A program made the position numbers and the translations under genes. A DNA stretch of 64,000 nt, taken from Lysinibacillus sp. FJAT-14745 (GTDB lineage Bacteria > Bacillota > Bacilli > Bacillales_A > Planococcaceae). The notes under the pieces are model-generated. The model made no database searches, was not told where the DNA came from, and saw only the letters and a program-made list of their open reading frames with translations. The stretch is taken from the NCBI RefSeq assembly GCF_001275675.1, contig NZ_LITM01000002.1:714402-778401 (forward strand), given 5' to 3'. This document shows positions 26,958-36,231 of the stretch, piece after piece; position 1 is the first letter of the stretch, and each line of letters starts with the position of its first letter.

Positions 26958-28615
26958 CACTACGAAAAAAATTATTTGTGAACATCCTTATACCCATTGC
27001 CCTTGCAATGGCTATGCTTGGTTTTATTATCGTTCAAACATTTGATATACAAACAACTGCACAAGATGATACAGAATTATTACTGGCAGTGAAAGAACTT
27101 GAACAAAGTTTAGTTGTAGCAAGCCAATCATTAAACAATTACACTTTTTTAGACAGTGAGGCCAATAAAAATGAAGCTCTTTCAACTTTAAAAGAAACGA
27201 AAATAAATTTAGAAAAACTCTCAACAATTGCAAAAATATCTGAGCATAAGATAATCATCAAAAAAATCGAAGGTAAATACGACGAATTAGCAAAAGCTGC
27301 AGAAGCAGGATTTCATGCTCACAATCGTCCTGAGATAAAAAAACAAGCAATTAGAATATCCGGTATATTGAACGATATGTACTTACTGAAAAAAGAGACA
27401 AATGAATGGTATAAAGAAACGAATGATTTGGCAAAGCAAAAAATTTCTTTTATTACCACAACGGCCATCATAGGAAGTATCCTTCTAATTATTGCTACAA
27501 TCGTTTTTTCATATGTCTCAACGAAAAGAATTACAAATCCGATTAATCGAATCGTGGATTGTGCACAATTGGTGGCTGCAGGGAAATTGACAATTGACAC
27601 CTCTTCCCTCCCCTATAAGAAAGGCAGTCGAAATGAAATTGATCAACTAACTGAGAACTTCTCCAAAATGATTGTTAGCTTAAAAAGCACCGTACAATCC
27701 ATTGATGATGTAGGTAAAAATGTTGGCCTATTTACAAAAGATGTGACAAGCTATATTGAAACCGTTAATGTAGGCAATAAACAAATTGCCGCATCAACAG
27801 ACGAACTGGCAAAAGGAAGTTTAACTATCTCAGAAGATATCCAGTCAACGGCTATCCTTATGAGTACGATGACAGATCAATTTACTATTGTTCAGCAGAC
27901 AAGCGATAAATCAGCAGCAAACGGTAAACAGGCACTTACTGCTGTTCAAAATGGTCGTAGTTCACTAGAGAAGCAATCCTCCATCGCGAAGGATATTACA
28001 TCCACATCGCTGGATATTAAAGATTCTGTTACTCAATTCTCTCAATTCACAACAGAAATTCAGGACGCAGCTAAAGCAGTTCACACTATTGCCGATCAAA
28101 CCAATCTGCTAGCATTGAATGCTGCAATCGAAGCAGCACGCGCTGGAGAGGCCGGAAAAGGATTTGCAATAGTGGCAGAGGAAGTCAAAAAACTTTCAAA
28201 TGAAACTGAAAAAGCAACTAGTTTAATCACTTCTATGGCTACACATATACAAGATGGCATTACGCTCATTCTTTCTACCGCTGAGCGTGGACATCAGCTT
28301 TCTAATGAGCAATCACAATCAATGATCGATACAGAACAGTCATTTGAGGCGATTGCTACACATGTTTTAAACATTCATGATCAGTTACAGCACCTTACAA
28401 AGGATATGGAGCAAACAAGCGAAATAAGCCAGCAAATGAACAGTGCCATTGAAAACATTTCAGCTATTACAGAAGAAACTGCAGCAGGAACAGAAGAAAT
28501 ATCCGCTTCTACTCAAGAACAGTTAGGATCATTCCAAAAAATTAGTGAAAAGGTTTCAGAACTTCAAGAAATGACAAATACATTGTCTGTAGAGCTAAAA
28601 AAATTCACATTATAA
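26954..28615 (+). CDS. Methyl-accepting chemotaxis protein coupled to a BMP lipoprotein
   Basis: 553 aa. Membrane segment 1 (about 8-27), a helical extracellular domain (about 28-165) like the four-helix bundle of Tar-type receptors, segment 2 (about 172-192), HAMP (193-248) and the signalling helices with tip [23 protein letters not shown] start overlapping the lipoprotein stop by 4 bases (GTGA) implies coupled translation. Ligand possibly the nucleoside-like substrate of the lipoprotein (inference). Confidence 0.93.
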   Translation: MTLRKKLFVNILIPIALAMAMLGFIIVQTFDIQTTAQDDTELLLAVKELEQSLVVASQSLNNYTFLDSEANKNEALSTLKETKINLEKLSTIAKISEHKIIIKKIEGKYDELAKAAEAGFHAHNRPEIKKQAIRISGILNDMYLLKKETNEWYKETNDLAKQKISFITTTAIIGSILLIIATIVFSYVSTKRITNPINRIVDCAQLVAAGKLTIDTSSLPYKKGSRNEIDQLTENFSKMIVSLKSTVQSIDDVGKNVGLFTKDVTSYIETVNVGNKQIAASTDELAKGSLTISEDIQSTAILMSTMTDQFTIVQQTSDKSAANGKQALTAVQNGRSSLEKQSSIAKDITSTSLDIKDSVTQFSQFTTEIQDAAKAVHTIADQTNLLALNAAIEAARAGEAGKGFAIVAEEVKKLSNETEKATSLITSMATHIQDGITLILSTAERGHQLSNEQSQSMIDTEQSFEAIATHVLNIHDQLQHLTKDMEQTSEISQQMNSAIENISAITEETAAGTEEISASTQEQLGSFQKISEKVSELQEMTNTLSVELKKFTL

Positions 28616-28642
28616 TGATCAATACAGCTTTTAATTAATAAG

Positions 28643-28678
28643 AAAAATCCCGAATAACGCTCAATATTCGGGATTTTT
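28643..28678. terminator. Bidirectional terminator
   Basis: A 14-bp perfect stem (AAAAATCCCGAATA/TATTCGGGATTTTT) between the MCP gene (+) and the SDR remnant (-). Confidence 0.85.
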
Positions 28679-28682
28679 CTTA

Positions 28683-28763
28683 TTATAAAGTTAAACCACC
28701 GTCAACTAAAACTATTGATCCTGTCATATAGCTAGCGCGATCAGATGCTAAGAATACAACCAT
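28683..28763 (-). pseudogene. SDR oxidoreductase, C-terminal remnant
   Basis: The minus strand reads VFLASDRASYMTGSIVLVDG then GLTL and stop. This is the invariable end of classical short-chain dehydrogenases (SDR; substrate-loop helix plus YxTGxxxxVDGG). Only about 26 codons remain; upstream the frame runs straight into the 21-bp repeat array, so more than 220 residues, including the Tyr-x-x-x-Lys active site, are missing. Confidence 0.85.
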
Positions 28764-28776
28764 TTAGCCTCAAATG

Positions 28777-29721
28777 TGATCGGGTACGCCGAAGAATTGC
28801 TCAGGTAAGCCTCAAATGTGATCGGGTTCGCCGAAGAATTGCTCAGGTAAGCCTCAAATGTGATCAGGTCCGCCGAAGAACTGCTCGGGTAAGCCTCAAA
28901 TGTGATCGGGTCTGCCGAAGAACTGCTCAGGTAAGCCTCAAATGTGATCGGGTTCGCCGAAGAATTGCTCAGGTAAGTCTCAAATGTGATCGGGTTCGCC
29001 GAAGAACTGCTCGGGTAAGCCTCAAATGTGATCAGGTCCGCCGAAGAACTGCTCAGGTAGGCCTCAAATGTGATCGGGTTCGCCGCTGAACTGCTCGGGT
29101 AAGCCTCAAATGTGATCGGGTTCGCCGAAGAACTGCTCGGGTAAGCCTCAAATGTGATCAGGTCCGCCCCAAATGTGATCGGGTCCACCAAAGAACTGCT
29201 CGGGTAAGCCTCAAATGTGATCGGGTACGCCAAAGAACTGCTCGGGTAAGCCTCAAATGTGATCGGGTTCGCCGAAGAATTGCTCGGGTAGGCCTCAAAT
29301 GTGATCAGGTCCGCCCCAAATGTGATCGGGTCCACCAAAGAACTGCTCGGGTAAGCCTCAAATGTGATCGGGTACGCCAAAGAACTGCTCGGGTAAGCCT
29401 CAAATGTGATCGGGTTCGCCCCAAAAGTGATCGGGTCCACCAAAGAACTGCTCGGGTAAGCCTCAAATGTGATCGGGTACGCCAAAGAACTGCTCGGGTA
29501 AGCCTCAAATGTGATCGGGTTCGCCGAAGAATTGCTCGGGTAGGTCTCAAATGTGATCAGGTCCGCCCCAAAAGTGATCGGGTCCACCAAAGAACTGCTC
29601 AGGTAAGCCTCAAATGTGATCGGGTTCGCCGCAGAACTGCTCGGGTAAGCCTCAAATGTGATCGGGTTCGCCGAAGAACTGTTCGGGTAAGCCTCAAATG
29701 TGATCGGGTTATTTCAATATT
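28777..29721. repeat. Phased 21-bp repeat array 2 (45 units, no indels)
   Basis: Forty-five consecutive 21-bp units. Each starts with TGATCRGGT or TGCTCRGGT (one TGTTCGGGT; the last unit decays after its 9-mer). The two forms mostly alternate: TGATC units continue NCGCC...AGAAY, TGCTC units continue ARGCCTCAAATG. Three or four positions have two TGATC units in a row joined by a CGCCCCAAAWG hybrid, showing exchange in steps of 21 bp. Unit 1 starts at 28777 and unit 45 at 29701, exactly 44 x 21 bp apart. Higher-order copies of 5-7 units occur near units 19-39. Long ORFs on both strands inside it follow from the multiple-of-three period. Confidence 0.9.
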
Positions 29722-29731
29722 TAGATGCTAT

Positions 29732-29870
29732 AAAAAGAGTCTAGGACATAACTGGCTAAAATCTTAAAAAGTGCGAGAAATCAGTTTTAGAAACGTTGAT
29801 TTCTCGAGCTTTTCTGTTGTGAAATTTTTTAATTTTTCTTAGAAAATATACTTATGTCCCAGCCTCTTTC
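29732..29870. repeat. Inverted-repeat element (MITE-like or long terminator)
   Basis: Imperfect terminal inverted repeats, AAAAAGAGTCTAGGACATAA at the left and the complement of AAAGAGGCTGGGACATAA at the right, enclose a second hairpin (GAGAAATCA/TTGATTTCTC). About 139 bp, non-coding. GAGGCTGGGACATAA-type arms recur between genes in many low-G+C Gram-positives; I recall this only generally. Confidence 0.6.
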
Positions 29871-29939
29871 TTTTGTAGTCAACAATAAGTTCAGGTCTGA
29901 CTTTTGAATTGGTATCCTTCTCCAATAGTCACAAAAAAG

Positions 29940-29969
29940 TCATAAGGTATTCATAAGGCCATCATAACC
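29940..29969 (+). promoter_or_regulatory. Candidate OmpR-type operator: three 11-bp-phased direct repeats
   Basis: TCATAAGG (29940), TCATAAGG (29951) and TCATAACC (29962) are exactly 11 bp apart. OmpR/PhoB-family regulators bind tandem direct repeats at this spacing. The site lies 44 bases before an ABC gene whose cluster encodes an OmpR-family regulator. Confidence 0.6.
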
Positions 29970-30012
29970 AACCATTATCATAGACAACAATTAGAAGAGA
30001 TGGAGTGGTTCA

Positions 30013-31947
30013 ATGATAGAAATTAGAAATGTTAGTAAAACCTATTATCCAGATAAATCAACCCCAATCCCTGCATTAAAAAATGTAAATTTAATGTTAG
30101 ATCACGGTGAGTTCGTTGCGATTGTAGGAGCTTCTGGCTCTGGAAAGTCTACACTTCTCAACACACTTGGTGGTCTGGATAAACCCGATTCTGGAGAGGT
30201 GTACATAAATGAAACACCTATGTCGACGTTTAACGATCATCAGTATTCTGATTACCGTAAAGATAATGTCGGATTTGTGTTTCAACATTTCCACCTAATC
30301 CCTCACCTGACTGTGTTGGAAAATGTAGAATTAGCTTTGGCTATGAGCTCGTATGAGAAAAAGGAAGCTCACCAAAAATGTGTACACGCCCTACGAGAAG
30401 TTGGTCTGGAAAAAGCGATTCACCAAAAGGCTAATGAATTGTCGGGAGGACAGCAGCAAAGAGTTGCGATTGCAAGAGCGTTAGTTAAGTCGCCCAACAT
30501 CATATTGGCTGATGAACCTACGGGTGCCTTAGATTCCCATACTTCTCAAGAAATAATTGATTTATTGAAAAGAATTTCTGAGCAAGGCCGCTTGGTAGTT
30601 GTAGTCACCCACGATGAGGCGGTTGCTGAGCAAGCTTCAAGAATCGTTCGAGTGAAAGACGGAGAGATCATCGAGGACAGGAAACAAAGTAAACGGGATT
30701 CTGTTCAAATGGAGATAACGGAAGAACCATCCCGGAAACGTTCTTTTCAACTAAAATCAGCATTTAGACTTTCTTATCACAGGATTAAGGAAAAAAGGTG
30801 GCGCTATTTCCTTGTATCCATAGGTATCTCTATCGGGATATGTGGATTTTTACTGGCTCTGGCGTTCGGGAGTGGAATAGACAACTATATACAGTATTCA
30901 TCTGATAAAGTAATAGACAGTAAAAAGCTAGATTTTAAAAAGGAACAAGATTATATGGTTAGCTCCGATTATTATGAACTCAAGAAAAATGAGCATATCA
31001 AATTAGTGCAGCCTGAATTCGAGCTTTCGGCAAGGATTGAGAAAAAAGATATCATCGGCTTTGATGTCAAACCTTTGCATAAAGAAAAAAATAGAAACGA
31101 TTACGCCTTGCCGAAGGTATTATATGGCCAACTTCCAAAAGATGAGGAGCACGGAATTGCCTTGTCAGAAAGCACAGCCAAAAAATTGCTAAAGGAAGAC
31201 GGCAAGCTGGAAGATTTAATCGGCAAAGAGATTACTATTAAATTTTTGTCCATGGACGAAATTACGAGCTATCCCTCTCGATGGGACACGCAAAAGCTGA
31301 AGATTTCTGCCATTACGGAACAATCTTTTATCGGAAAAGAATATTCATATATTCCATACGATTTCCACACAGAGGTTGTTAAACGTTCAAGATTTATCGG
31401 AAAAGACTCAGAAATAACGACTAACAAGTATGAAGTGTATGTGGATTATAAAAGTTCAATCACATCAGTTGTCAACCAGTTTAAACAAAGCTATACCATT
31501 ACAACACCTGAAAACGTATTGAAAGAGTTAACTAAAACATTTAAAAATATAGAGCTTGCTATTACTGGCGTTTCTATGCTAATTCTCTTAATCTCCTCTA
31601 TTATGGTAGGAATTATTCTTTATATCAGTGTTTTAGAGCGAAGAAAAGAAATTGGTTTGTTCAAAGCAATTGGCGGCAGAAATAGAGAAGTTCGCTGGAT
31701 CTTCTTTTCGGAAGCAATTTTATTGGGAGGCATGGCTTCTATCAATGGTACAGTGCTGGGCATTGTGGTTCAGGTTATTTTGAACCGTGTACTGGAAGCT
31801 AAAATTCATTTCGAGCTGTTACATATAGATGTATTTACAGTCCTGCTAACTATAGGATTTGGCATCATAATTAATGTATTGGCATGTATGATTCCTGCTA
31901 ACCAAGCAGCAAAGTTAAATCCAATTCAACTACTTAAACAGGATTAA
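30013..31947 (+). CDS. Fused ABC ATPase-FtsX permease (MacB-like)
   Basis: 644 aa. The ATPase (about 1-225) has GASGSGKST (about 38), LSGGQQQRVAIARAL (about 142), ILADEPTGALD and VVTHDEAVA. Then comes a membrane segment (about 265-287), a 230-residue extracytoplasmic domain and three membrane segments (about 520, 575, 610) with the FtsX motif RRKEIGLFKAIGGRNREVRW. This is the domain order of MacB, which couples ATP hydrolysis to shape change across the membrane (mechanotransmission), exporting peptides or lipoproteins. Genes for a lipoprotein and a two-component system follow in the same direction. Confidence 0.92.
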   Translation: MIEIRNVSKTYYPDKSTPIPALKNVNLMLDHGEFVAIVGASGSGKSTLLNTLGGLDKPDSGEVYINETPMSTFNDHQYSDYRKDNVGFVFQHFHLIPHLTVLENVELALAMSSYEKKEAHQKCVHALREVGLEKAIHQKANELSGGQQQRVAIARALVKSPNIILADEPTGALDSHTSQEIIDLLKRISEQGRLVVVVTHDEAVAEQASRIVRVKDGEIIEDRKQSKRDSVQMEITEEPSRKRSFQLKSAFRLSYHRIKEKRWRYFLVSIGISIGICGFLLALAFGSGIDNYIQYSSDKVIDSKKLDFKKEQDYMVSSDYYELKKNEHIKLVQPEFELSARIEKKDIIGFDVKPLHKEKNRNDYALPKVLYGQLPKDEEHGIALSESTAKKLLKEDGKLEDLIGKEITIKFLSMDEITSYPSRWDTQKLKISAITEQSFIGKEYSYIPYDFHTEVVKRSRFIGKDSEITTNKYEVYVDYKSSITSVVNQFKQSYTITTPENVLKELTKTFKNIELAITGVSMLILLISSIMVGIILYISVLERRKEIGLFKAIGGRNREVRWIFFSEAILLGGMASINGTVLGIVVQVILNRVLEAKIHFELLHIDVFTVLLTIGFGIIINVLACMIPANQAAKLNPIQLLKQD

Positions 31948-31970
31948 TTATTAAAAGAAGGATGATAATT

Positions 31971-33491
31971 ATGTTAAAAACAGTACGTTTAATGTTCATG
32001 ATTTTGATCATAACCATATTAACGGCATGCAACAACAATAGCCAAGAAACGACAGAAAAGCCTGAAAACAAAAAGGTTGAAGACTCCCAGAAGACGAATG
32101 AAGATTCGATGGACAGCAACCCGATTGAAAATAGTAAAAAAATTAGAGAAATAACACCTGAATTAGTGAAAGATATAAAAAAGATTTTAATAGACGATGC
32201 AAGCAAGCTATGGCCATCGTTCAATAATGAGGATAAACAAATATTATTGTTAAATCCTTCAAATAAAATGGCCTATTTAATTAACAACCAGAAAACCGAT
32301 ATTGGACCTAAAGACGAAGTGATTGAGTATAGTACGGATTCCATAAAGGATACTCAATTGTTGGTGACGCCATTCCAACTTACGACATTCAACGGTCACC
32401 CTACCTATGTCTTTAACCTTGAATTTGCGTCAGACTTTATTTCTGGCACAGATGAGAAGGCAGCGTATGAAAATGTATTTAAGTTTATTGTCCATGAAGG
32501 GATTCATATTCTACTACAGTCTGGAGGCACTGTGGAAGGTCTTGGTACAAGAGCTGAAACATATCCCGAAGATATCGACAGTAGATATTACCGAAATGAA
32601 ATGTACCAATACCTAAAAAAAGCTATTGAATCCAAGAAGAAAGATGAGAAAATCGATCAGATTCAAAAAGCGGTATATTTTTATGAATTATATTTAAATA
32701 GTAACAAAAAGAATAAGGACCAAGACGGCTACGATAATATTGAAGGAATGGCTACTTATCTAGAGTCAAAAGCATATCAGATGCTCAAACATCCAGACGC
32801 ATCTGTAAAAGAATTAAATGAGTTGACTGAACAAAATATTATAGATAATTCTAATCAAGAGCAAGAAGAAGTACTCTTGATGAAGAACCGAGAATTTTAT
32901 GATATCGGAGCTTTAGCAATTGCTTCTGCAGTTGACTTGAACCTTAATGACAAAACCATATTAACAGCTTCTCCTTTAGGATTGTTGAAATCTGAATTTG
33001 GCAGTAAAAAAGCTGAAGGTCATCAAAATATTAAAAAAGCTAACGATGATTATTACAATTCTTATAATAGTAAGCTAAAATCTTATGTAGATGATATAGC
33101 ATCCAAACAGAAGGATAACCAGTATGCAGCAGTCAGAATCCCTGTGACGATCCAAAACTCCTCAGCTATGTTTGAGGTTATGATGGTGGAATATCAATAT
33201 AAAGGGATTCCAGCAGAAATACAGACAACGACAAGAGAAATTATCCTTCCAGATACTCGAATCAAACTTAACAAAATGAAATCTCTTTTCATAGAAGCTT
33301 CTATGGAAGGTTTGGAAGATCCGACGAAGATGAATCCTAATACGATAATGGGTTACACGATTGTATTTGTTCCTAAAAAGGAGATCGAATTCTCTAAGGA
33401 CAAACTACTTACGATTCAAAGAGATGATTTATTAATCTTTGATGCCAAGTATGAGGAAAAAGACGGAGAATATCAAATATTGATGAAATAA
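31971..33491 (+). CDS. Lipoprotein with an HExxH metallopeptidase motif
   Basis: 506 aa; I do not recognise a named family. Lipobox LTAC (Cys20), then a Lys/Glu/Ser/Asn-rich linker to about residue 60. HEGIH (His175) in FKFIVHEGIHILLQSGG and, 80 residues later, NIEGMATYLES (Glu258) fit a gluzincin-type zinc protease: two His plus a distant Glu. The C-terminal third lacks recognisable motifs. ATG 31971 lies 9 bases after AAGAAGG. Anchored outside the membrane and encoded 23 bases after the MacB-like transporter, it probably acts with it on peptides or cell-wall proteins. Confidence 0.75.
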   Translation: MLKTVRLMFMILIITILTACNNNSQETTEKPENKKVEDSQKTNEDSMDSNPIENSKKIREITPELVKDIKKILIDDASKLWPSFNNEDKQILLLNPSNKMAYLINNQKTDIGPKDEVIEYSTDSIKDTQLLVTPFQLTTFNGHPTYVFNLEFASDFISGTDEKAAYENVFKFIVHEGIHILLQSGGTVEGLGTRAETYPEDIDSRYYRNEMYQYLKKAIESKKKDEKIDQIQKAVYFYELYLNSNKKNKDQDGYDNIEGMATYLESKAYQMLKHPDASVKELNELTEQNIIDNSNQEQEEVLLMKNREFYDIGALAIASAVDLNLNDKTILTASPLGLLKSEFGSKKAEGHQNIKKANDDYYNSYNSKLKSYVDDIASKQKDNQYAAVRIPVTIQNSSAMFEVMMVEYQYKGIPAEIQTTTREIILPDTRIKLNKMKSLFIEASMEGLEDPTKMNPNTIMGYTIVFVPKKEIEFSKDKLLTIQRDDLLIFDAKYEEKDGEYQILMK

Positions 33492-33506
33492 CGAACCCAT
33501 ATATTG

Positions 33507-33558
33507 AGCAGGCATTTTTCTTCGAACGGTAAATAATTTTACTAAGAAGATGCCTGCT
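33507..33558 (+). promoter_or_regulatory. Imperfect hairpin between lipoprotein and regulator genes
   Basis: AGCAGGCAT and ATGCCTGCT arms with CTTC/GAAG continuing inside, loop about 25 bases, followed by a weak T-rich tail. It could partly terminate transcription and lower expression of the two-component genes relative to the transporter. Confidence 0.5.
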
Positions 33559-33579
33559 TTATTAAATAAGGAGATTTTA

Positions 33580-34263
33580 ATGAAGCGAACGATTTTAATT
33601 ATAGAAGATGAACTGAAAATTGCTAATATAATAGCTGACTATTTTACAATGAACGAATACAAAATCCTAATTGCGACGAATGGTAAGGTTGGTCTGCAAA
33701 TGTTTGAAGAAGAAACAGTCGATTTAATCATTCTCGACATCATGCTACCAGAAATCGACGGATTCTCCGTGTGCAGAAGAATTAGAAAAAAATCAGATAT
33801 TCCTATCATCATGCTGACAGCACGATCAGAAGTAGAAGATCAGTTGATGGGCTATGAATTTAAAGTGGACGATTATATGACTAAGCCGTTTAATCCTGAG
33901 ATTCTAGTAGCTAAGTCTAAAGTTCTTCTCGATAGAATCTATACTGTTAAAAAAGAAGATAGAGACAAAGAAACCTTGCAGCTAAAAGGAGTCACGATTA
34001 ACAAACTTACACGTGAAGTATGGATAGATAGCACGTCCATTGAATTAGAGCCAAAACAATTTGATCTTTTACTGTATTTGATGGAAAACAAGCATATTGT
34101 CTTGTCCAGAGATCAAATATTAAATGAAGTATGGGGATATGATTATTTCGGAAGCGCAAGAGTAGTTGATGCGCAAGTCAAAAAACTTAGAAAAAACTTA
34201 CAGCATAAAGCCTACCTTATTAAAACCGTATTTGGTTTAGGGTATAAGTTCGAGGTGGAATAA
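33580..34263 (+). CDS. OmpR-family response regulator
   Basis: 227 aa. Receiver domain (about 1-120) with acidic pair EDE near 9-11, phospho-acceptor Asp in LIILDIMLPEIDGF (about 53), Thr in MLTARS and Lys in YMTKPF. Winged-helix DNA-binding domain (about 130-225) with LEPKQFDLLLYLMEN and RVVDAQVKKLRKNL. ATG 33580 follows AAGGAG. One-base overlap with the kinase gene. Probably binds the 11-bp-phased repeats ahead of the transporter gene. Confidence 0.93.
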   Translation: MKRTILIIEDELKIANIIADYFTMNEYKILIATNGKVGLQMFEEETVDLIILDIMLPEIDGFSVCRRIRKKSDIPIIMLTARSEVEDQLMGYEFKVDDYMTKPFNPEILVAKSKVLLDRIYTVKKEDRDKETLQLKGVTINKLTREVWIDSTSIELEPKQFDLLLYLMENKHIVLSRDQILNEVWGYDYFGSARVVDAQVKKLRKNLQHKAYLIKTVFGLGYKFEVE

Positions 34264-36059
34264 TGCGAAAAAGAGGGATTGCCTACAAGCTTTTTTTAAT
34301 TCATATCTTATTATTTACTGCTATTTTTATAGTCCAAATCGTCTTTCAATCGATTTATTTCGAACCTTACTATATCCATAAAAAGAAACAAAATATGGAA
34401 GAGTTTGCCCATACAGTTGAATCAAAGATTAAAAACCATGAGTCGACTGACACAATTAATCAGTATATTACTGAAATGTCAGAGAGTAACAATGCTATTA
34501 TTTCGGTTATCAATAATCAACTTCAGGCTCATTACGGAGCGTCTTTAAACAATAATTACTCGCAATTCGTGGTCAGAACGAAGGACAACAAGGAGTATAA
34601 AATCGTAGATGACTTTATGTCTATTGACTATAAAGAAATAAATAAAGAGAACAACATCTCAATCGAGGGTCTGCTATTAGATGATAAGGAATCCTTAGTT
34701 CTCCCGAAAAAAATCAAAATTGGTACTCAAATCTTAGAGCCAACCGATGCATCCACGATATTTTTTGAAGGAATCACTATAAGTGACAATGAAATGATGA
34801 ATGAGCAGCCTAAGCCTATTACAATTGAAGGAAAAGTGATTTCTAAACCAACTGAAAGTAAATCCTTCACAGCGCAAAAAAATGTCCTTATTCAAGAAAT
34901 GATTGTCATGACAAATAAAAATGAAGGTCATACGTTACCTAATCAAATATATACAGTACGAGACACACAGACAGACATTAATAATTTGATGTTAATTGAA
35001 AATGTGGAAGGAACAGATTTGGTAATATTGGCTGTTTCTTCTCTTCAATCTGTAGATGAAGTTATCGGCAATTTAAATCAGTACTATATTATTCTATTTA
35101 TTTTTACGATGATTATCGTTATTATAATAGCTATTGTTTTTTCTAAGACATTATCCAAGCCTTTGGTTAAAATGAGCACGATCGCGAATCAGATTGCAAA
35201 TCAAAATTTCAGCGAAAAATATATTGTTAAGTCCAAGGACGAGCTTGGGCAAATGGGTGAAGCATTAAACAAAATTTCTACTAACCTAGAACAGAAAATT
35301 ACGGAATTAGTCCATGCCAATGAAAAACTTGCACAAGATTATGAATCACAGTTGAAGTTGAAGGAAAAAGAAAAAGAGTTTGTTGCCAACGTATCTCATG
35401 AATTAAAGACCCCTTTAACCGTAATAAATGGTTATATTAAAGGCATAAAAAACGGTGTATATGAGCAAAACGACTTAAAATATTGTGATGTCATTTTGGA
35501 TGAAGTCGACCGAATGACGGAAATGGTGCAAGAAATGCTTGAAATTTCGAGACTAGAGTCCCCTATTTATCAGCTTACTGAAAGCACTTTTGACTTATGG
35601 CATACATTTTTAAAGGTGTACGATAAATTCAAAGCAATGGCTGACGAAAAAGGATTGCAGGTTCTATTTGAAATTGATGAGGAAGCTTATGTAAATGGGG
35701 ATATAAAAAGAATCGAGCAAGTCATTACCAACCTATTTGTCAACGCTGTAAAATATACGCCAAAACATAACCGTATCAACATCAAAATTGTCTATCTAGA
35801 GGGTTTAAATAAATATAAGTTTAAAATTGAAAATGAAAATATTTTCATTCCCTATGATGAAATCGAACAAATTTGGGATCCATTTTATAGAGTAGAAAAA
35901 TCAAGAAGCAAAGAATTTGGTGGTTCTGGCTTAGGTTTAGCTATTGTAAAACAAATATTGGAACGTCATAATAGTAGCTTCGGCGTAAATAACACTGAAA
36001 ACGGAGTCGAATTTTACTTTGACTTGAGAGCAGTTAGTACAGATTATTTGGACTACTAA
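34263..36059 (+). CDS. Membrane sensor histidine kinase
   Basis: 598 aa. Membrane segment (about 10-30), a large extracytoplasmic sensor (about 32-272), second segment (about 275-297), HAMP (298-350), HisKA with phospho-His in FVANVSHELKTPL (about 381) and HATPase_c (N-box TNLFVNAVKYTP, G-box GGSGLGLAIVKQIL). Partner of the preceding regulator. The long sensor domain differs from the short-loop BceS type, suggesting direct detection of an external ligand. Confidence 0.93.
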   Translation: MRKRGIAYKLFLIHILLFTAIFIVQIVFQSIYFEPYYIHKKKQNMEEFAHTVESKIKNHESTDTINQYITEMSESNNAIISVINNQLQAHYGASLNNNYSQFVVRTKDNKEYKIVDDFMSIDYKEINKENNISIEGLLLDDKESLVLPKKIKIGTQILEPTDASTIFFEGITISDNEMMNEQPKPITIEGKVISKPTESKSFTAQKNVLIQEMIVMTNKNEGHTLPNQIYTVRDTQTDINNLMLIENVEGTDLVILAVSSLQSVDEVIGNLNQYYIILFIFTMIIVIIIAIVFSKTLSKPLVKMSTIANQIANQNFSEKYIVKSKDELGQMGEALNKISTNLEQKITELVHANEKLAQDYESQLKLKEKEKEFVANVSHELKTPLTVINGYIKGIKNGVYEQNDLKYCDVILDEVDRMTEMVQEMLEISRLESPIYQLTESTFDLWHTFLKVYDKFKAMADEKGLQVLFEIDEEAYVNGDIKRIEQVITNLFVNAVKYTPKHNRINIKIVYLEGLNKYKFKIENENIFIPYDEIEQIWDPFYRVEKSRSKEFGGSGLGLAIVKQILERHNSSFGVNNTENGVEFYFDLRAVSTDYLDY

Positions 36060-36184
36060 GGAAGATTATTAGAGTTAACGTAGGGATGATATAGGTTCAT
36101 TGCTAAACTTCACAGATCAAAGCTATTTCCACGCCAAAACAGTATAGAAATGAGCAATATAACAAGTCATACGGTAGCCAAATT

Positions 36185-36231
36185 AAAGAGAAGGTGAAAA
36201 TATTTACTAAACAACATTTCACCTTCTCTTT
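36185..36231 (+). terminator. Terminator of the ABC/two-component cluster
   Basis: AAAGAGAAGGTGAAA/TTTCACCTTCTCTTT, 15-bp perfect stem and T-run. Confidence 0.85.

Noticed and set aside
28745-29590. Long ORFs on both strands inside the 21-bp array (114 codons plus, 280 codons minus)
   Set aside because: The period is a multiple of three, so any stop-free frame stays open through the array. No ribosome binding site, and their repeated peptides (SLKCDRVRRR..., YPSSS...PITFEA) follow the DNA period.
28777-29721. GATC content as Dam-methylation sites
   Set aside because: GATC is simply part of one unit form, and no dam gene or replication origin is seen nearby.
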